DNA from: CAVQWT01 sp963717705
GTDB taxonomy: Bacteria > Pseudomonadota > Gammaproteobacteria > Burkholderiales > Casimicrobiaceae
Length of the DNA stretch: 64,000 nucleotides
Reading direction: 5' to 3'
NCBI GenBank assembly: GCA_963717705.1
Contig: CAVQWT010000002.1
Location: forward strand, 558,001-622,000
Shown here: one piece after another, positions 19,014 through 27,410 of the stretch
How the letters are laid out: each line of letters begins with the position of its first letter
How positions within the stretch are numbered: the stretch's first letter is position 1
The notes under the pieces: model-generated
The model's input: the letters and a program-made list of their open reading frames with translations, nothing else
What the model was told of the DNA's origin: nothing
Databases searched by the model: none
Translations under genes and position numbers: made by a program

Positions 19014-20492
19014 TCAGCCCTCCCCGTCGAGGCCGGACTGCACCATGTCGGCCGCGCGCAGGATGGCGCGCGCCTTGTTCAGCGTCTCCTGCCACTCGGC
19101 CGCAGGCACCGAGTCGTGGACGATGCCGGCGCCGGCCTGGACGTACAGCATGCCGTCCTTGACCACCGCGGTGCGGATGGCGATCGCCGTGTCCATGTCG
19201 TCCTGGAAGCTCACGTAGCCCGCCGCGCCCGCGTACACGCCGCGGCGCGTCGGCTCGAGCTCGTCGATGATCTCCATCGCACGGACCTTCGGCGCGCCGC
19301 TCACCGTGCCCGCCGGGAACGCGGCGCGCAGCACGTCGATGCTGCCCAGCCCCGGCTGCAGCGTGCCCTCGACGTTGGACACGATGTGCATCACGTGCGA
19401 GTAGCGCTCGATGACCATCTTCTCGGTGAGCTTCACCGTGCCGGTCGCGGCGACGCGGCCGACGTCGTTGCGCCCGAGGTCGACCAGCATCACGTGCTCG
19501 GCGATCTCCTTCGGGTCGGCGAGGAGTTCCCGCGCCAGCGCGTCGTCGGCCTCGGGCGTGGCGCCGCGCGGCCGCGTGCCGGCGATCGGGCGCAGCGTCA
19601 CCGCGCGGCCCTCCTTGCGCACCAGGATCTCCGGCGACGCGCCGACGACGTGGTGGTCGCCGAAATCGTAGTAGAACATGTACGGCGACGGATTCACGCT
19701 GCGCAGCGCGCGGTACAGCGACAGCGGCGACTGCGTGAACGGACGCGCGAGCCGCTGCGACAGCACCACCTGCATCACGTCGCCGGCGGCGATGTATTCG
19801 CGGGCGCGGGCCACCGCGGCCTGGAACGCCTCGGGGCCGGTCTCGCTGACCGCCTCGGTGCGCGCGCCGCCGGTCTCGAACGGAATCGCCACCGGCGCTC
19901 GCAGCCTGCCCCGCAGCTCGGCGAGTCGCGCCTGCCCGCGGGCGAACGCACCGGGCAGCGCCGGGTCGACGTAGACGATGAGGAAGATGCGGCCGGCGAG
20001 GTTGTCGACGACGGCGAGCTCCTCGGTCAGCAGCAGCGTAAGGTCGGGCACGTCGGCGAGCCCGGGCGCCGGCGGCGGCGCGCTCGCCGCGAGCCGCGGC
20101 TCGATGTGGCGGACGACGTCGTACCCGAAGCAGCCGGCGAGCCCGCCGCAGAACCGCGGCAGTCCCGGTCGCGGCGCCGCGCGGTAGCGGCGCAGGAACT
20201 CGCGGACGAACGCGAGCGGATCGCCGTCGTGCCGCTCGACCACCGTGCCGGCGTCGTCGACCTCGATCGCCGTGCCGCGGGCGCGGATGCGGATCCTCGC
20301 CGGCAGCCCGATGAACGAGTAGCGGCCGAAGCGCTCGCCGCCGACGACCGACTCGAGCAGGAACGAGTTCGGCTGCGCGGCGAGCTTGAGGTAGAGCGAC
20401 AGCGGCGTGTCGAGATCCGCGAACGTCTCGAGGACGAGCGGGATCCGGTTATGTCCAAGCGCGGCGAGCGCGCGGAATTCGGCTTCGGTCAT
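19014..20492 (-). CDS. trpE: Anthranilate synthase component I TrpE
   Basis: A 492-aa chorismate-binding enzyme that forms anthranilate with TrpG and is the committed step to tryptophan. Motifs are SFLLESVVGGERFGRYSFIG near the N-terminus (tryptophan feedback site), then PSPYMFYYDF, RPIAGTRPRG, HVMLVDLGRNDVGR and PAGTVSGAPKVRAMEII. ATG 20492 is chosen because it begins MTEAEFRALA as in relatives; an upstream in-frame start has no support. The 168-base gap upstream, to the gph stop, holds a candidate leader ORF and competing hairpins. Confidence 0.96.
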   Translation of the reverse strand: MTEAEFRALAALGHNRIPLVLETFADLDTPLSLYLKLAAQPNSFLLESVVGGERFGRYSFIGLPARIRIRARGTAIEVDDAGTVVERHDGDPLAFVREFLRRYRAAPRPGLPRFCGGLAGCFGYDVVRHIEPRLAASAPPPAPGLADVPDLTLLLTEELAVVDNLAGRIFLIVYVDPALPGAFARGQARLAELRGRLRAPVAIPFETGGARTEAVSETGPEAFQAAVARAREYIAAGDVMQVVLSQRLARPFTQSPLSLYRALRSVNPSPYMFYYDFGDHHVVGASPEILVRKEGRAVTLRPIAGTRPRGATPEADDALARELLADPKEIAEHVMLVDLGRNDVGRVAATGTVKLTEKMVIERYSHVMHIVSNVEGTLQPGLGSIDVLRAAFPAGTVSGAPKVRAMEIIDELEPTRRGVYAGAAGYVSFQDDMDTAIAIRTAVVKDGMLYVQAGAGIVHDSVPAAEWQETLNKARAILRAADMVQSGLDGEG

Positions 20493-20540
20493 GGTGCCTC
20501 GGAACTGCGTTCGGGGACTGGGCAAACGGTACGGCTGGGG

Positions 20541-20571
20541 GGCGTCGTCGAGTGAGGCGCGGACGCCGCGC
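20541..20571 (-). promoter_or_regulatory. Competing hairpins in the trpE leader (candidate attenuator)
   Basis: Two mutually exclusive stems lie between the candidate leader ORF and trpE. One pairs 20557-20562 with 20566-20571 (GCGCGG/CCGCGC); the other pairs 20541-20546 with 20562-20567 (GGCGTC/GACGCC). They share bases, so they cannot form together. No T-tract follows, so classical intrinsic termination is not evident. Confidence 0.3.
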
Positions 20572-20580
20572 GCACGGGTG

Positions 20581-20664
20581 CTAGCGGCGCCAGCGGCGCC
20601 AGTCCGTGCGTTGCCGCCACGCCGGTGCGGCGTGGCCGTTGCGAAGGAACGAGTCGAAGCTCAT
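20581..20664 (-). CDS. trpL: Candidate trp leader peptide TrpL
   Basis: A 27-aa ORF directly upstream of trpE with three Trp codons, at residues 16, 22 and 25; it ends TDWRRWRR before TAG. Three Trp in 27 residues is far above the normal frequency, and position and orientation fit a leader peptide for ribosome-mediated attenuation. Its ATG overlaps the gph stop (ATGA), so it could be translated by coupling; there is no Shine-Dalgarno site of its own. Its stop lies 88 bases before the trpE start. Chance in a GC-rich region is possible, since TGG is not rare there. Confidence 0.5.
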   Translation of the reverse strand: MSFDSFLRNGHAAPAWRQRTDWRRWRR

Positions 20665-21368
20665 CGGTTGGCGGAGAGGGGTTGCAGGCGATCGGCGACC
20701 GCGAGCAGCGAATCGACTATACCATCGGCGTCCAGATTTTGCACCGGCGTGCCCTCGTTGTAGCCGTAGGGAACGATCAGCACCGGGCAGCCGGCGGCGC
20801 GCGCCGCCTGTGCGTCGTTGCCGGAGTCGCCGACCATCAGCATCCGCGCCGGCTCGACCCCCAGCGCGCGCGCCGCATGCAGCAGCGCGGCGGGATGCGG
20901 CTTCTTCAGCGGCAGGTCGTCGCCGCCGATCACCACGCGAAAGAACGGCTCGATGCCCGCCAGCGCCAGGTGCGGCCGAACGAACCGCGTCGCCTTGTTG
21001 GTGATCACGGCGAGCGGCAGCCCCATCGCCGCCATCCGCTCGAGGCCCGCGACGACCCCGGGATAGGGGACGGTCTCGCGCCCGAGGATCGCCGCATAGT
21101 GCGTCTGGTAGCGGGGCAGCACGTCGGCCAGTTCGGCGTCGCCCACGGCCACCGGAGCGACGCCGCGCGTCGCCGCCAGCGCGCGGCGGATCAGGTTGGG
21201 CATGCCCTTGCCGACGAGGTCGCGGATCGTCGCCACGGGCAGCGGCGCGTGGCCGAGGTCGGCCAGCAGCAGGTTCACCGCGGCGGCGAGGTCGTGGATG
21301 GTGTCGAGCAGCGTGCCGTCGAGATCGAAAGCGACGGCGCCGACGGCGAAGCTTCGCGGCGCACTCAC
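20661..21368 (-). CDS. gph: Phosphoglycolate phosphatase (HAD superfamily) Gph
   Basis: A 235-aa HAD hydrolase. FDLDGTLLDT holds the nucleophilic and acid/base Asp; VITNKATRF is motif II; KKPHPAALLHAARAL carries the motif III Lys; VGDSGNDAQAARAAG is motif IV. The family removes 2-phosphoglycolate from DNA repair or oxygenase side reactions. GTG 21368 overlaps the rpe stop (GTGA). rpe-gph-trpE is a widespread proteobacterial order, which supports gph over other HAD members. Confidence 0.92.
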   Translation of the reverse strand: MSAPRSFAVGAVAFDLDGTLLDTIHDLAAAVNLLLADLGHAPLPVATIRDLVGKGMPNLIRRALAATRGVAPVAVGDAELADVLPRYQTHYAAILGRETVPYPGVVAGLERMAAMGLPLAVITNKATRFVRPHLALAGIEPFFRVVIGGDDLPLKKPHPAALLHAARALGVEPARMLMVGDSGNDAQAARAAGCPVLIVPYGYNEGTPVQNLDADGIVDSLLAVADRLQPLSANR

Positions 21369-22042
21369 GCCCGCGCCAGCTCCGCGCGCATCTTCGCGAC
21401 CGTCGCCGCGTAGTCCGGCGTGCCGAAGATCGCGCTGCCGGCGACGAAGGTGTCGGCCCCCGCCCTGGCGATGGCGCCGATGTTGTCGACCTTCACCCCG
21501 CCGTCGACTTCCAGAAGCACGCTGCGGCCGGTGCGCGCCGTGACGGCGTCGATCCTTGCGCGCACGGCCGCGAGCTTGGCCAGCGCGTGCGGGATGAACG
21601 ACTGCCCGCCGAAGCCCGGGTTCACCGACATGATCAGCACGAGGTCGAGCTTGTCGAGCGTGTGGTCGAGCCAGTCGAGCGGGGTCGCCGGGTTGAACAC
21701 CAGCCCGGCCTTGCAGCCGGAGTCGTGGATCAGGCCGATGGTGCGGTCGACGTGCTCGGAGGCCTCGGGATGGAAGCTGATGATCGACGCGCCGGCCCTG
21801 GCGAAGTCGGGGATGATGCGATCGACCGGCTTCACCATCAGGTGCACGTCGATGGGCACCGTCGCGTGCGGCTTCAGCGCCTCGCACACCAGCGGGCCGA
21901 TCGTCAGGTTGGGAACGTAATGGTTGTCCATCACGTCGAAGTGGATCAGGTCGGCGCCGGCGGCGATGACCGCGCGCACTTCCTCGCCCAGGCGGGCGAA
22001 ATCGGCCGACAGGATGGAAGGTGCAAGGCGATAGTCGGGCAT
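21365..22042 (-). CDS. rpe: Ribulose-phosphate 3-epimerase Rpe
   Basis: A 225-aa TIM-barrel epimerase interconverting ribulose 5-phosphate and xylulose 5-phosphate. Motifs are APSILSADFARLGEEV, LIHFDVMDNHYVPNLTIGP (metal-binding His/Asp), DVHLMVKPVD, MSVNPGFGGQ and LLEVDGGVK. It is the first gene of the rpe-gph-trp unit. Divergent apaG begins 46 bases away, so the two promoters share that short gap. Confidence 0.96.
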   Translation of the reverse strand: MPDYRLAPSILSADFARLGEEVRAVIAAGADLIHFDVMDNHYVPNLTIGPLVCEALKPHATVPIDVHLMVKPVDRIIPDFARAGASIISFHPEASEHVDRTIGLIHDSGCKAGLVFNPATPLDWLDHTLDKLDLVLIMSVNPGFGGQSFIPHALAKLAAVRARIDAVTARTGRSVLLEVDGGVKVDNIGAIARAGADTFVAGSAIFGTPDYAATVAKMRAELARA

Positions 22043-22088
22043 CGTTCTATAATCCGTTCAAGTTCACGACAGGAACGCGGCGGCACCC

Positions 22089-22472
22089 ATGGCCGGCACG
22101 AAGAAATACGACATCACCGTGGTTCCACGGTCGTTCTACCTCGAGGACCGCTCCGATCCCTCCGGGGGCCAGTTCGTGTTCGCGTACACGATCACGATCA
22201 CCAACAGCGGGACCGTCGCGGCCAGGCTGGTGAGCCGGCACTGGTACATCACCGACGCCGAGCACCGCGTGCAGGAGGTCCGGGGCGAGGGCGTGATCGG
22301 GCAGCAGCCGCTGCTCGCCCCAGGCGAAAGCTTCGAATACACCAGCGGCGCGACGATCCCGACCGCCGTGGGCACGATGCACGGCAGCTACCGGATGGCC
22401 GCCGCCGACGGCGAGGCGTTCGACGCGCCGATTCCGTCGTTCACGCTGTCGGTTCCACGCATCCTGCATTGA
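22089..22472 (+). CDS. apaG: ApaG domain protein
   Basis: A 127-aa protein of the ApaG/DUF525 family, a fibronectin-III-like beta-sandwich. Recognised from FVFAYTITITNSG, VSRHWYITDA, VRGEGVIGQQPLLAPGESFEYTS and MHGSYRMAADG-type positions across the domain. In E. coli apaG sits with the diadenosine tetraphosphatase gene, but its molecular function is unclear. Here it stands alone, divergent from rpe. Confidence 0.94.
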   Translation: MAGTKKYDITVVPRSFYLEDRSDPSGGQFVFAYTITITNSGTVAARLVSRHWYITDAEHRVQEVRGEGVIGQQPLLAPGESFEYTSGATIPTAVGTMHGSYRMAAADGEAFDAPIPSFTLSVPRILH

Positions 22473-22506
22473 CGTCCGGGTTCGCGTCGAAGGGTCCATC
22501 GGCGGT

Positions 22507-22644
22507 TCAGTCCCGGCCGCGCGGCTCGTCCGGCGGGCGCGCGGCGTCGGGCCGGCTTCGCCGTCGCGTCGACGCCATCGTCCACCAGACGATCGCCACG
22601 AGCAGCAGCAGCGCCACCCCGGCCTCAAACAGAATCCAGCCCAT
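22507..22644 (-). CDS. Small single-pass membrane protein
   Basis: A 45-aa ORF. One membrane helix (about residues 3-23, WILFEAGVALLLLVAIVWW) is followed by a charged Arg/Pro/Asp tail, so the topology should be N-out or N-anchored with a cytosolic tail. It faces apaG and is divergent from mltA; its ATG (22644) lies next to the proposed mltA GTG (22646). The function is unknown. Support is the hydropathy pattern and the clean ATG. Confidence 0.5.
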   Translation of the reverse strand: MGWILFEAGVALLLLVAIVWWTMASTRRRSRPDAARPPDEPRGRD

Positions 22645-22645
22645 C

Positions 22646-23944
22646 GTGCCCGTCCCGTTCCTGCCGCCCTCGCCGTCCGCCCGGCGCGTCTGCCGTTCGA
22701 ACGCAGGCGCTCCACGCGCAGCGCATTCCGTCGCACGCTCCGCGTTGCTGCTCGCGACCGCGGCGCTGGTGCTCGCCGGCTGCGTCACTGCGCCACCGGT
22801 CGCCCCGCCCGCACCGCCGCCGGTCGCCGCCGCCGCGGCGCCGTCGCTGCCCGCACGCTACGAGCCGACCGCCTGGACGGCGCTGCCCGGGTGGAGTGCC
22901 GACCGCGTCGCCGACGCCTGGCCCGCCTTTCGCGCCGGCTGCGGGCCGCTGGTCGACAATCCGGCGACCCGGCCGGTGTGGCAGGCACCCTGCGCCGCCG
23001 CCGCAACGATCGACGGCCGCGATGCCGCTGCCGTGCGCGGGTTTTTCGAGGTCCAGTTTAACCCATACCGCGTGCTCGCCGCCGACGGCGCCGACACCGG
23101 GACGATCACCGGCTACTACGAGCCGAAGCTCGTCGGCAGTCGGGTGAAGACGGCGCGCTTCGGCGTGCCGCTGTACGCCGCCCCCGACGACCTGCTGACC
23201 ATCGACCTCGCGTCGCTCCACCCCGACCTCAAGGACCGGCGACTGCGCGGGCGCCTCGACGGCAAGCGCGTGGTGCCGTACTGGACGCGCGCCGACATCG
23301 AGCGCGGCGCGGCGCCGGTCGGCGACAACGCGCTGGTCTTCGTGGCCGACCCGGTCGAGGCGTTCTTCCTGCAGATCCAGGGCTCGGGCCGCGTCGAATT
23401 GCCGGACGGCAGCGTGATGCGCGTCGGTTACGCCGACCAGAACGGTCATCCGTTCCGCTCGATCGGCCGCGTGCTCATCGACCGCGGCGAACTCACGCTC
23501 GCGCAGGCGTCGATGCAGGGAATCAAGGCGTGGGGCGCGCGCAACCCGGACCAGCTGCCGGCGCTGCTGGACGAGAACCCGAGCTACGTCTTCTTCCGCG
23601 AGGTGGCGGCGCCGGCGCCGGGCACGCTCGAGGCAGCGATCGACGGCCCGATCGGCACGCTCGGCGTGCCGCTGCTGCGCGAGCGCACGATGGCGGTGGA
23701 CGTGCGCAGCATCCCGCTCGGCGCGCCGGTGTACCTGGCGACGACGCTCCCGCTGTCGAGCCAGCCGCTCGAGCGCCTGGTCCTGGCACAGGACACCGGC
23801 GGCGCGATTCGCGGCGCCGTCCGCGGCGACTTCTTCTGGGGCTTCGGCGACGAGGCCGGACGGCAGGCCGGGCGGATGAAGCAGGACGGACGGTTGTTCC
23901 TGCTGTGGCCGAAGGGCGTGCCGCTGCCCGCGCCCCCGAATTGA
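22646..23944 (+). CDS. mltA: Membrane-bound lytic murein transglycosylase A (MltA)
   Basis: A 432-aa outer-membrane lipoprotein that cleaves peptidoglycan glycan strands to 1,6-anhydromuropeptides. The lipobox is LVLAGC with Cys46 if GTG 22646 is the start. The MltA domain shows ITGYYEPKLVGSR, VPYWTRADIERG and FFLQIQGSGRVEL. The 3D domain carries the catalytic Asp region LAQDTGGAIRGAVRGDFFWG. The start is uncertain: no good ribosome site precedes 22646, but later starts lose the positive charges of the signal peptide. Confidence 0.9.
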   Translation: MPVPFLPPSPSARRVCRSNAGAPRAAHSVARSALLLATAALVLAGCVTAPPVAPPAPPPVAAAAAPSLPARYEPTAWTALPGWSADRVADAWPAFRAGCGPLVDNPATRPVWQAPCAAAATIDGRDAAAVRGFFEVQFNPYRVLAADGADTGTITGYYEPKLVGSRVKTARFGVPLYAAPDDLLTIDLASLHPDLKDRRLRGRLDGKRVVPYWTRADIERGAAPVGDNALVFVADPVEAFFLQIQGSGRVELPDGSVMRVGYADQNGHPFRSIGRVLIDRGELTLAQASMQGIKAWGARNPDQLPALLDENPSYVFFREVAAPAPGTLEAAIDGPIGTLGVPLLRERTMAVDVRSIPLGAPVYLATTLPLSSQPLERLVLAQDTGGAIRGAVRGDFFWGFGDEAGRQAGRMKQDGRLFLLWPKGVPLPAPPN

Positions 23945-23972
23945 CGCGGCCAGAGCGCGCGGGCGCGCCGGC

Positions 23973-24965
23973 TCAGCCGACGCGCGGGTCGGCCAGCACG
24001 TCCTCGGCCTGCCTGTCCGCGTGGTACGACGAGCGCACCAGCGCGCCGACCGCGGCGTGCCGGAACCCCATCGCGTACGCCTCGCGCTCGAACCGCGAAA
24101 ACGTGTCCGGGTGCACATACCGCAGCACCGGCAGGTGCCCCGCCGTCGGCTGCAGGTACTGGCCGATGGTCAGCATGTCGATGCCGTGGGCGCGCATGTC
24201 GCGCATCGTGGCGAGGATCTCGTCGTCGGTCTCGCCCAGCCCGACCATCAGGCCGGACTTGGTCGGCACGTCGGGGAAGCGGGCCTTGAAGTCGCGCAGC
24301 AGCGCGAGCGAATGCGCGTAGTCGGACCCGGGGCGCGCCTGCCGATACAGGCGCGGCACCGTCTCGAGGTTGTGGTTCATCACGTCCGGCGGCGCCACCG
24401 TCAGGATGTCGAGCGCACGGTCGAGCCGGCCGCGGAAGTCGGGGACCAGCACCTCGATCTGCGTCGCCGGCGAGTGTTCGCGCACGGCGCGGATGCAGTC
24501 GACGAAGTGCCGTGCGCCACCGTCGCGGAGGTCGTCGCGGTCGACGCTGGTAATGACCACGTAACGAAGGCGCAGCGCGGCGATCGTCCGGGCGAGGTTG
24601 CGCGGCTCGTCGGCGTCGAGCGGCAGCGGCCGCCCGTGGCCGACGTCGCAGAACGGGCAGCGCCGGGTGCAGATGTCGCCCATGATCATGAACGTCGCCG
24701 TGCCCTTGCTGAAGCACTCGCCGATGTTCGGGCACGACGCTTCCTCGCAGACCGTGTGCAGCTTGTGGTCGCGCAGGATCTGCTTGATCTCGGCGTAGCG
24801 AGGCGACGACGCGGCCCTGACGCGGATCCAGTCGGGCTTCTTCAGCCGGGGCGCCTCGACCACCTTGATCGGGATGCGGGCGGTCTTCGCGTCGCCCTTG
24901 TGCTTGACGCCGGCGGCGTTGGCCGGCGGCGTGGGCGGGACGGGCGGGGTGGCGGGGGAGTCCAT
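23973..24965 (-). CDS. lipA: Lipoyl synthase LipA
   Basis: A 330-aa radical-SAM enzyme that inserts two sulfurs into octanoyl-protein to form lipoyl cofactors. The auxiliary cluster motif is CEEASCPNIGECF and the radical-SAM motif is CTRRCPFCDV. An extended Ala/Pro-rich N-terminus (about 25 residues) precedes the conserved KPDWIRVRA. It starts 2 bases after the lipB stop, so octanoyl transfer and sulfur insertion are co-expressed. GcvH, encoded at 34 kb, is a likely lipoylated client. Confidence 0.96.
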   Translation of the reverse strand: MDSPATPPVPPTPPANAAGVKHKGDAKTARIPIKVVEAPRLKKPDWIRVRAASSPRYAEIKQILRDHKLHTVCEEASCPNIGECFSKGTATFMIMGDICTRRCPFCDVGHGRPLPLDADEPRNLARTIAALRLRYVVITSVDRDDLRDGGARHFVDCIRAVREHSPATQIEVLVPDFRGRLDRALDILTVAPPDVMNHNLETVPRLYRQARPGSDYAHSLALLRDFKARFPDVPTKSGLMVGLGETDDEILATMRDMRAHGIDMLTIGQYLQPTAGHLPVLRYVHPDTFSRFEREAYAMGFRHAAVGALVRSSYHADRQAEDVLADPRVG

Positions 24966-24967
24966 GG

Positions 24968-25627
24968 TCAGCAGGCGCGGGCAAGGTGGGCGGCGAGGAT
25001 CGGGGCCAGTTCGTCACCGGCGCGTTCGACCGTGCATTCGCCTCCGGGAGGCGCGGCGTCGGCGAGCTGCGTCACGGCGAGTCCCGGAAAGCCGCAGGGG
25101 TCGATGTCGGCAAACGGCGCCAGGTCCATCGCGACGTTGACGGCGAGGCCATGGTACGTGCAGCCGTTGCGCACCTTGAGCCCCAATGCGGCGATCTTCG
25201 CCTCGACCCCGTCGCGCCGCAAGTAGACACCGGGCGCGTCGTTCTTTCCGTAGGCAGAAATGCCATATGAATCAAGCCATTGTATCACACCGGCCTCGAT
25301 GGCGCGGACGAACGCGCGCACCCCCCAGCGTGCGCGCCGCAGGTCGAACAGCAGGTACGCGACCAGCTGTCCCGGACCGTGGTAGGTGATCTGGCCGCCG
25401 CGGTCGACCTTCAGGGCCGGAATTCCGTTGTCGCGCAGCAGGTGCGCGCTGCGCCCCGCCAGCCCCAGCGTGTAGATCGGCGGGTGTTCGGTGAGCCAGA
25501 TCGCGTCGCGCGTGTCCGCGTCGCGGGCGTCGGTGAACGCCTGCATCGCCCGCCACGTCGGCTCGTAGCCGGTGCGTCCCAGGCGGCGGATGGCGATGTC
25601 CGCGCCGGGCTCGGGCGGCACGCTCAC
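24968..25627 (-). CDS. lipB: Octanoyltransferase LipB
   Basis: A 219-aa enzyme that moves octanoate from acyl carrier protein to lipoyl domains. Motifs are WLTEHPPIYTLGLAG, RGGQITYHGPGQLVAYLL, GVEAKIAALGLKV (catalytic Lys), YHGLAVNV and IDPCGFPGLAVTQL (catalytic Cys). GTG 25627 overlaps the upstream DUF493 stop (GTGA), giving a ybeD-lipB-lipA unit. Confidence 0.95.
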   Translation of the reverse strand: MSVPPEPGADIAIRRLGRTGYEPTWRAMQAFTDARDADTRDAIWLTEHPPIYTLGLAGRSAHLLRDNGIPALKVDRGGQITYHGPGQLVAYLLFDLRRARWGVRAFVRAIEAGVIQWLDSYGISAYGKNDAPGVYLRRDGVEAKIAALGLKVRNGCTYHGLAVNVAMDLAPFADIDPCGFPGLAVTQLADAAPPGGECTVERAGDELAPILAAHLARAC

Positions 25628-25893
25628 AGCACCATCGCGACCATCGGGTGCGACGTGAGCTCGCGATAGAGACTGTCGAGCTGCTCGCGCGAGGTCGCGT
25701 TGATCGTCGCGGTGACCGACAGGTAGTTGCCCTGCGACGACGCGCGCATCTCCAGCGTTGCCGCGTCGAAGTCCGGCGCGTGGGTGCGCACGACGGCGGC
25801 AATCGCCTGCGCGAAACCGTCCTGCGTCCGGCCCATCACCTTGATGGGGAACTCGCAGGGAAAGGTCAGCAGCGATTCGGCGGCGGCGGGCAT
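25624..25893 (-). CDS. ybeD: DUF493 (YbeD) family protein
   Basis: An 89-aa alpha/beta protein of the DUF493/YbeD family, which has an ACT-like fold and an unclear role, often encoded just upstream of lipB. It shows FPCEFPIKVMGRTQDGF and a C-terminal strand-helix ending LYRELTSHPMVAMVL, typical of the family. ATG 25893 gives the usual length. The stop overlaps lipB. Confidence 0.9.
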   Translation of the reverse strand: MPAAAESLLTFPCEFPIKVMGRTQDGFAQAIAAVVRTHAPDFDAATLEMRASSQGNYLSVTATINATSREQLDSLYRELTSHPMVAMVL

Positions 25894-25959
25894 CGAGGAC
25901 TCCGGACTCTTCACTATGGGGGCGTCCCGCCGCCGACGCAACCGGATGCCACGGGGCAC

Positions 25960-27174
25960 TCAGCCCGCGGCATCCGGATACATGTAGTCCCGCGTCATCG
26001 GATGGACGAGCCGGCCGTCGGCCTGTGGCTTGCCGGCGAGGATCTGGAACAGCGACAGCCAGCCCCGGTCGAACGCGTGGGCCGCGCCGGCGAGGTAGAT
26101 CCGCCAGACGCGGAACTTCTCCTCGCCGACTTCGGCGCGCGCGGCATCGGCCTGCGCCTCCAGCCGGTCCGCCCAGCACCAGAGCGTGCGCGCGTAGTGC
26201 GGTCGCAATGCCTCGGCGTCGAGGATCTCGAGCCCCTGCGCGCCCAGCGCCTCGATCACCTTCGAGACGTGCGTCAGCTCGCCGCCGGGGAACACGTAGT
26301 CCTCGACGAAGTCGCCGAGACCGCTGCCCAGGCTGTGATCGCCGACGAAGTTGTGCGTGATGCCGTGGTTGAGCACCAGCCCGCCCGGGACCAGCGCGCG
26401 GCGGATCGCGCCGAAGTAGCGCCCGAAGCGGGCGAGGCCGACGTGCTCGAACATGCCGATGCTGGCGATCTTGTCGTAGCTCGCGTCGGCGGGCAGGTCG
26501 GCGTAGTCCAGCAGGTCGACGCGCACCCGGCCGTCGAGTCCCCGGCAGGCGATTTCCTGCCGCGCGTGATCGAGCTGGTTGCGCGACAGCGTGATGCCGT
26601 GGGCCGCGACGCCGTAGTGCGTCGCCGCGTGGAACAGCAGCGCGCCCCAGCCGCAGCCGATGTCGAGGAAGCGCTCCCCCGGCGCCAGCCGCAGCTTGCG
26701 GCAGATGTGGTCGAGCTTCGCCAGCTGCGCCGCGTCCAGCGTGTCGTCGTCGTCGCGGAAATAGGCGCAGGAGTAGACCATGCGGGTGTCGAGCCACAGC
26801 CGGTAGAAGGCGTCGCTGACGTCGTAGTGATGGGCGATGTTGTCGCGATTCGGGCGCCGCTGGTTCTTCCACAGTCGCCAGCGCGTGGCGACCGCATCCC
26901 GCGGATGGGTGACTTCGCCGACCAGCGACTGCGCGACGGCCAGGACGTCGCGCGCACTGCCGGTGAAGTCGAGGTCGTTGCGGACATACGCGCGGGCGAG
27001 GTCGCCGAGCTGCGGCGACGCCAGGGCCCGGAGCCCGGCCAGGTTGCGCGCCACCAGGTCGAGGCGGGGGGCGCGTGAAAGCGGCAGCCGTTCGCCCGAT
27101 GGCAGCACCACCGCCACCTGCAGGTCCCTTCCCGCGTACCTGTGGGCAATGAGCGAAGCAAGCGGATCGGTCAT
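25960..27174 (-). CDS. cfa: Cyclopropane-fatty-acyl-phospholipid synthase
   Basis: A 404-aa SAM-dependent enzyme that adds a methylene bridge to unsaturated acyl chains of membrane phospholipids. The SAM site is LDIGCGWGALLFHAA. IAHHYDVSDAFYRLWLD, MVYSCAYF and EHVGLARFGRYF are family signatures. The start is ATG 27174; TTG at 27180 is an alternative. TAGAAT on the minus strand at 27205-27210 may be its -10. Together with the divergent flavin reductase it separates the lip genes from the dat-dac genes that often accompany them. Confidence 0.93.
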   Translation of the reverse strand: MTDPLASLIAHRYAGRDLQVAVVLPSGERLPLSRAPRLDLVARNLAGLRALASPQLGDLARAYVRNDLDFTGSARDVLAVAQSLVGEVTHPRDAVATRWRLWKNQRRPNRDNIAHHYDVSDAFYRLWLDTRMVYSCAYFRDDDDTLDAAQLAKLDHICRKLRLAPGERFLDIGCGWGALLFHAATHYGVAAHGITLSRNQLDHARQEIACRGLDGRVRVDLLDYADLPADASYDKIASIGMFEHVGLARFGRYFGAIRRALVPGGLVLNHGITHNFVGDHSLGSGLGDFVEDYVFPGGELTHVSKVIEALGAQGLEILDAEALRPHYARTLWCWADRLEAQADAARAEVGEEKFRVWRIYLAGAAHAFDRGWLSLFQILAGKPQADGRLVHPMTRDYMYPDAAG

Positions 27175-27410
27175 GACCAAACCCCCGCAATGGCACCCGA
27201 TTCCATTCTACCCAATTCGGGGTCAGGTCACATTTTGGCGAAGGCGGTGCCTGCGGCCTGCAAGCACCCCATGCGGGCAGGATGGGCTGCGATCGATCGC
27301 CGCGCCATCCGCCGGAAGGCCGAGACGACCGCCGCGTCCAGTCCCGCCCCGCCCCGGCTCCACCGGCCGACTGCTAACATCGCCCCTTCCCAGCCTCCGC
27401 CACGCCCCCC

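Noticed and set aside
27219..27240. Insertion sequence near cfa
   Set aside because: Only a short motif is present; no transposase remnant, terminal inverted repeat or target duplication is visible.
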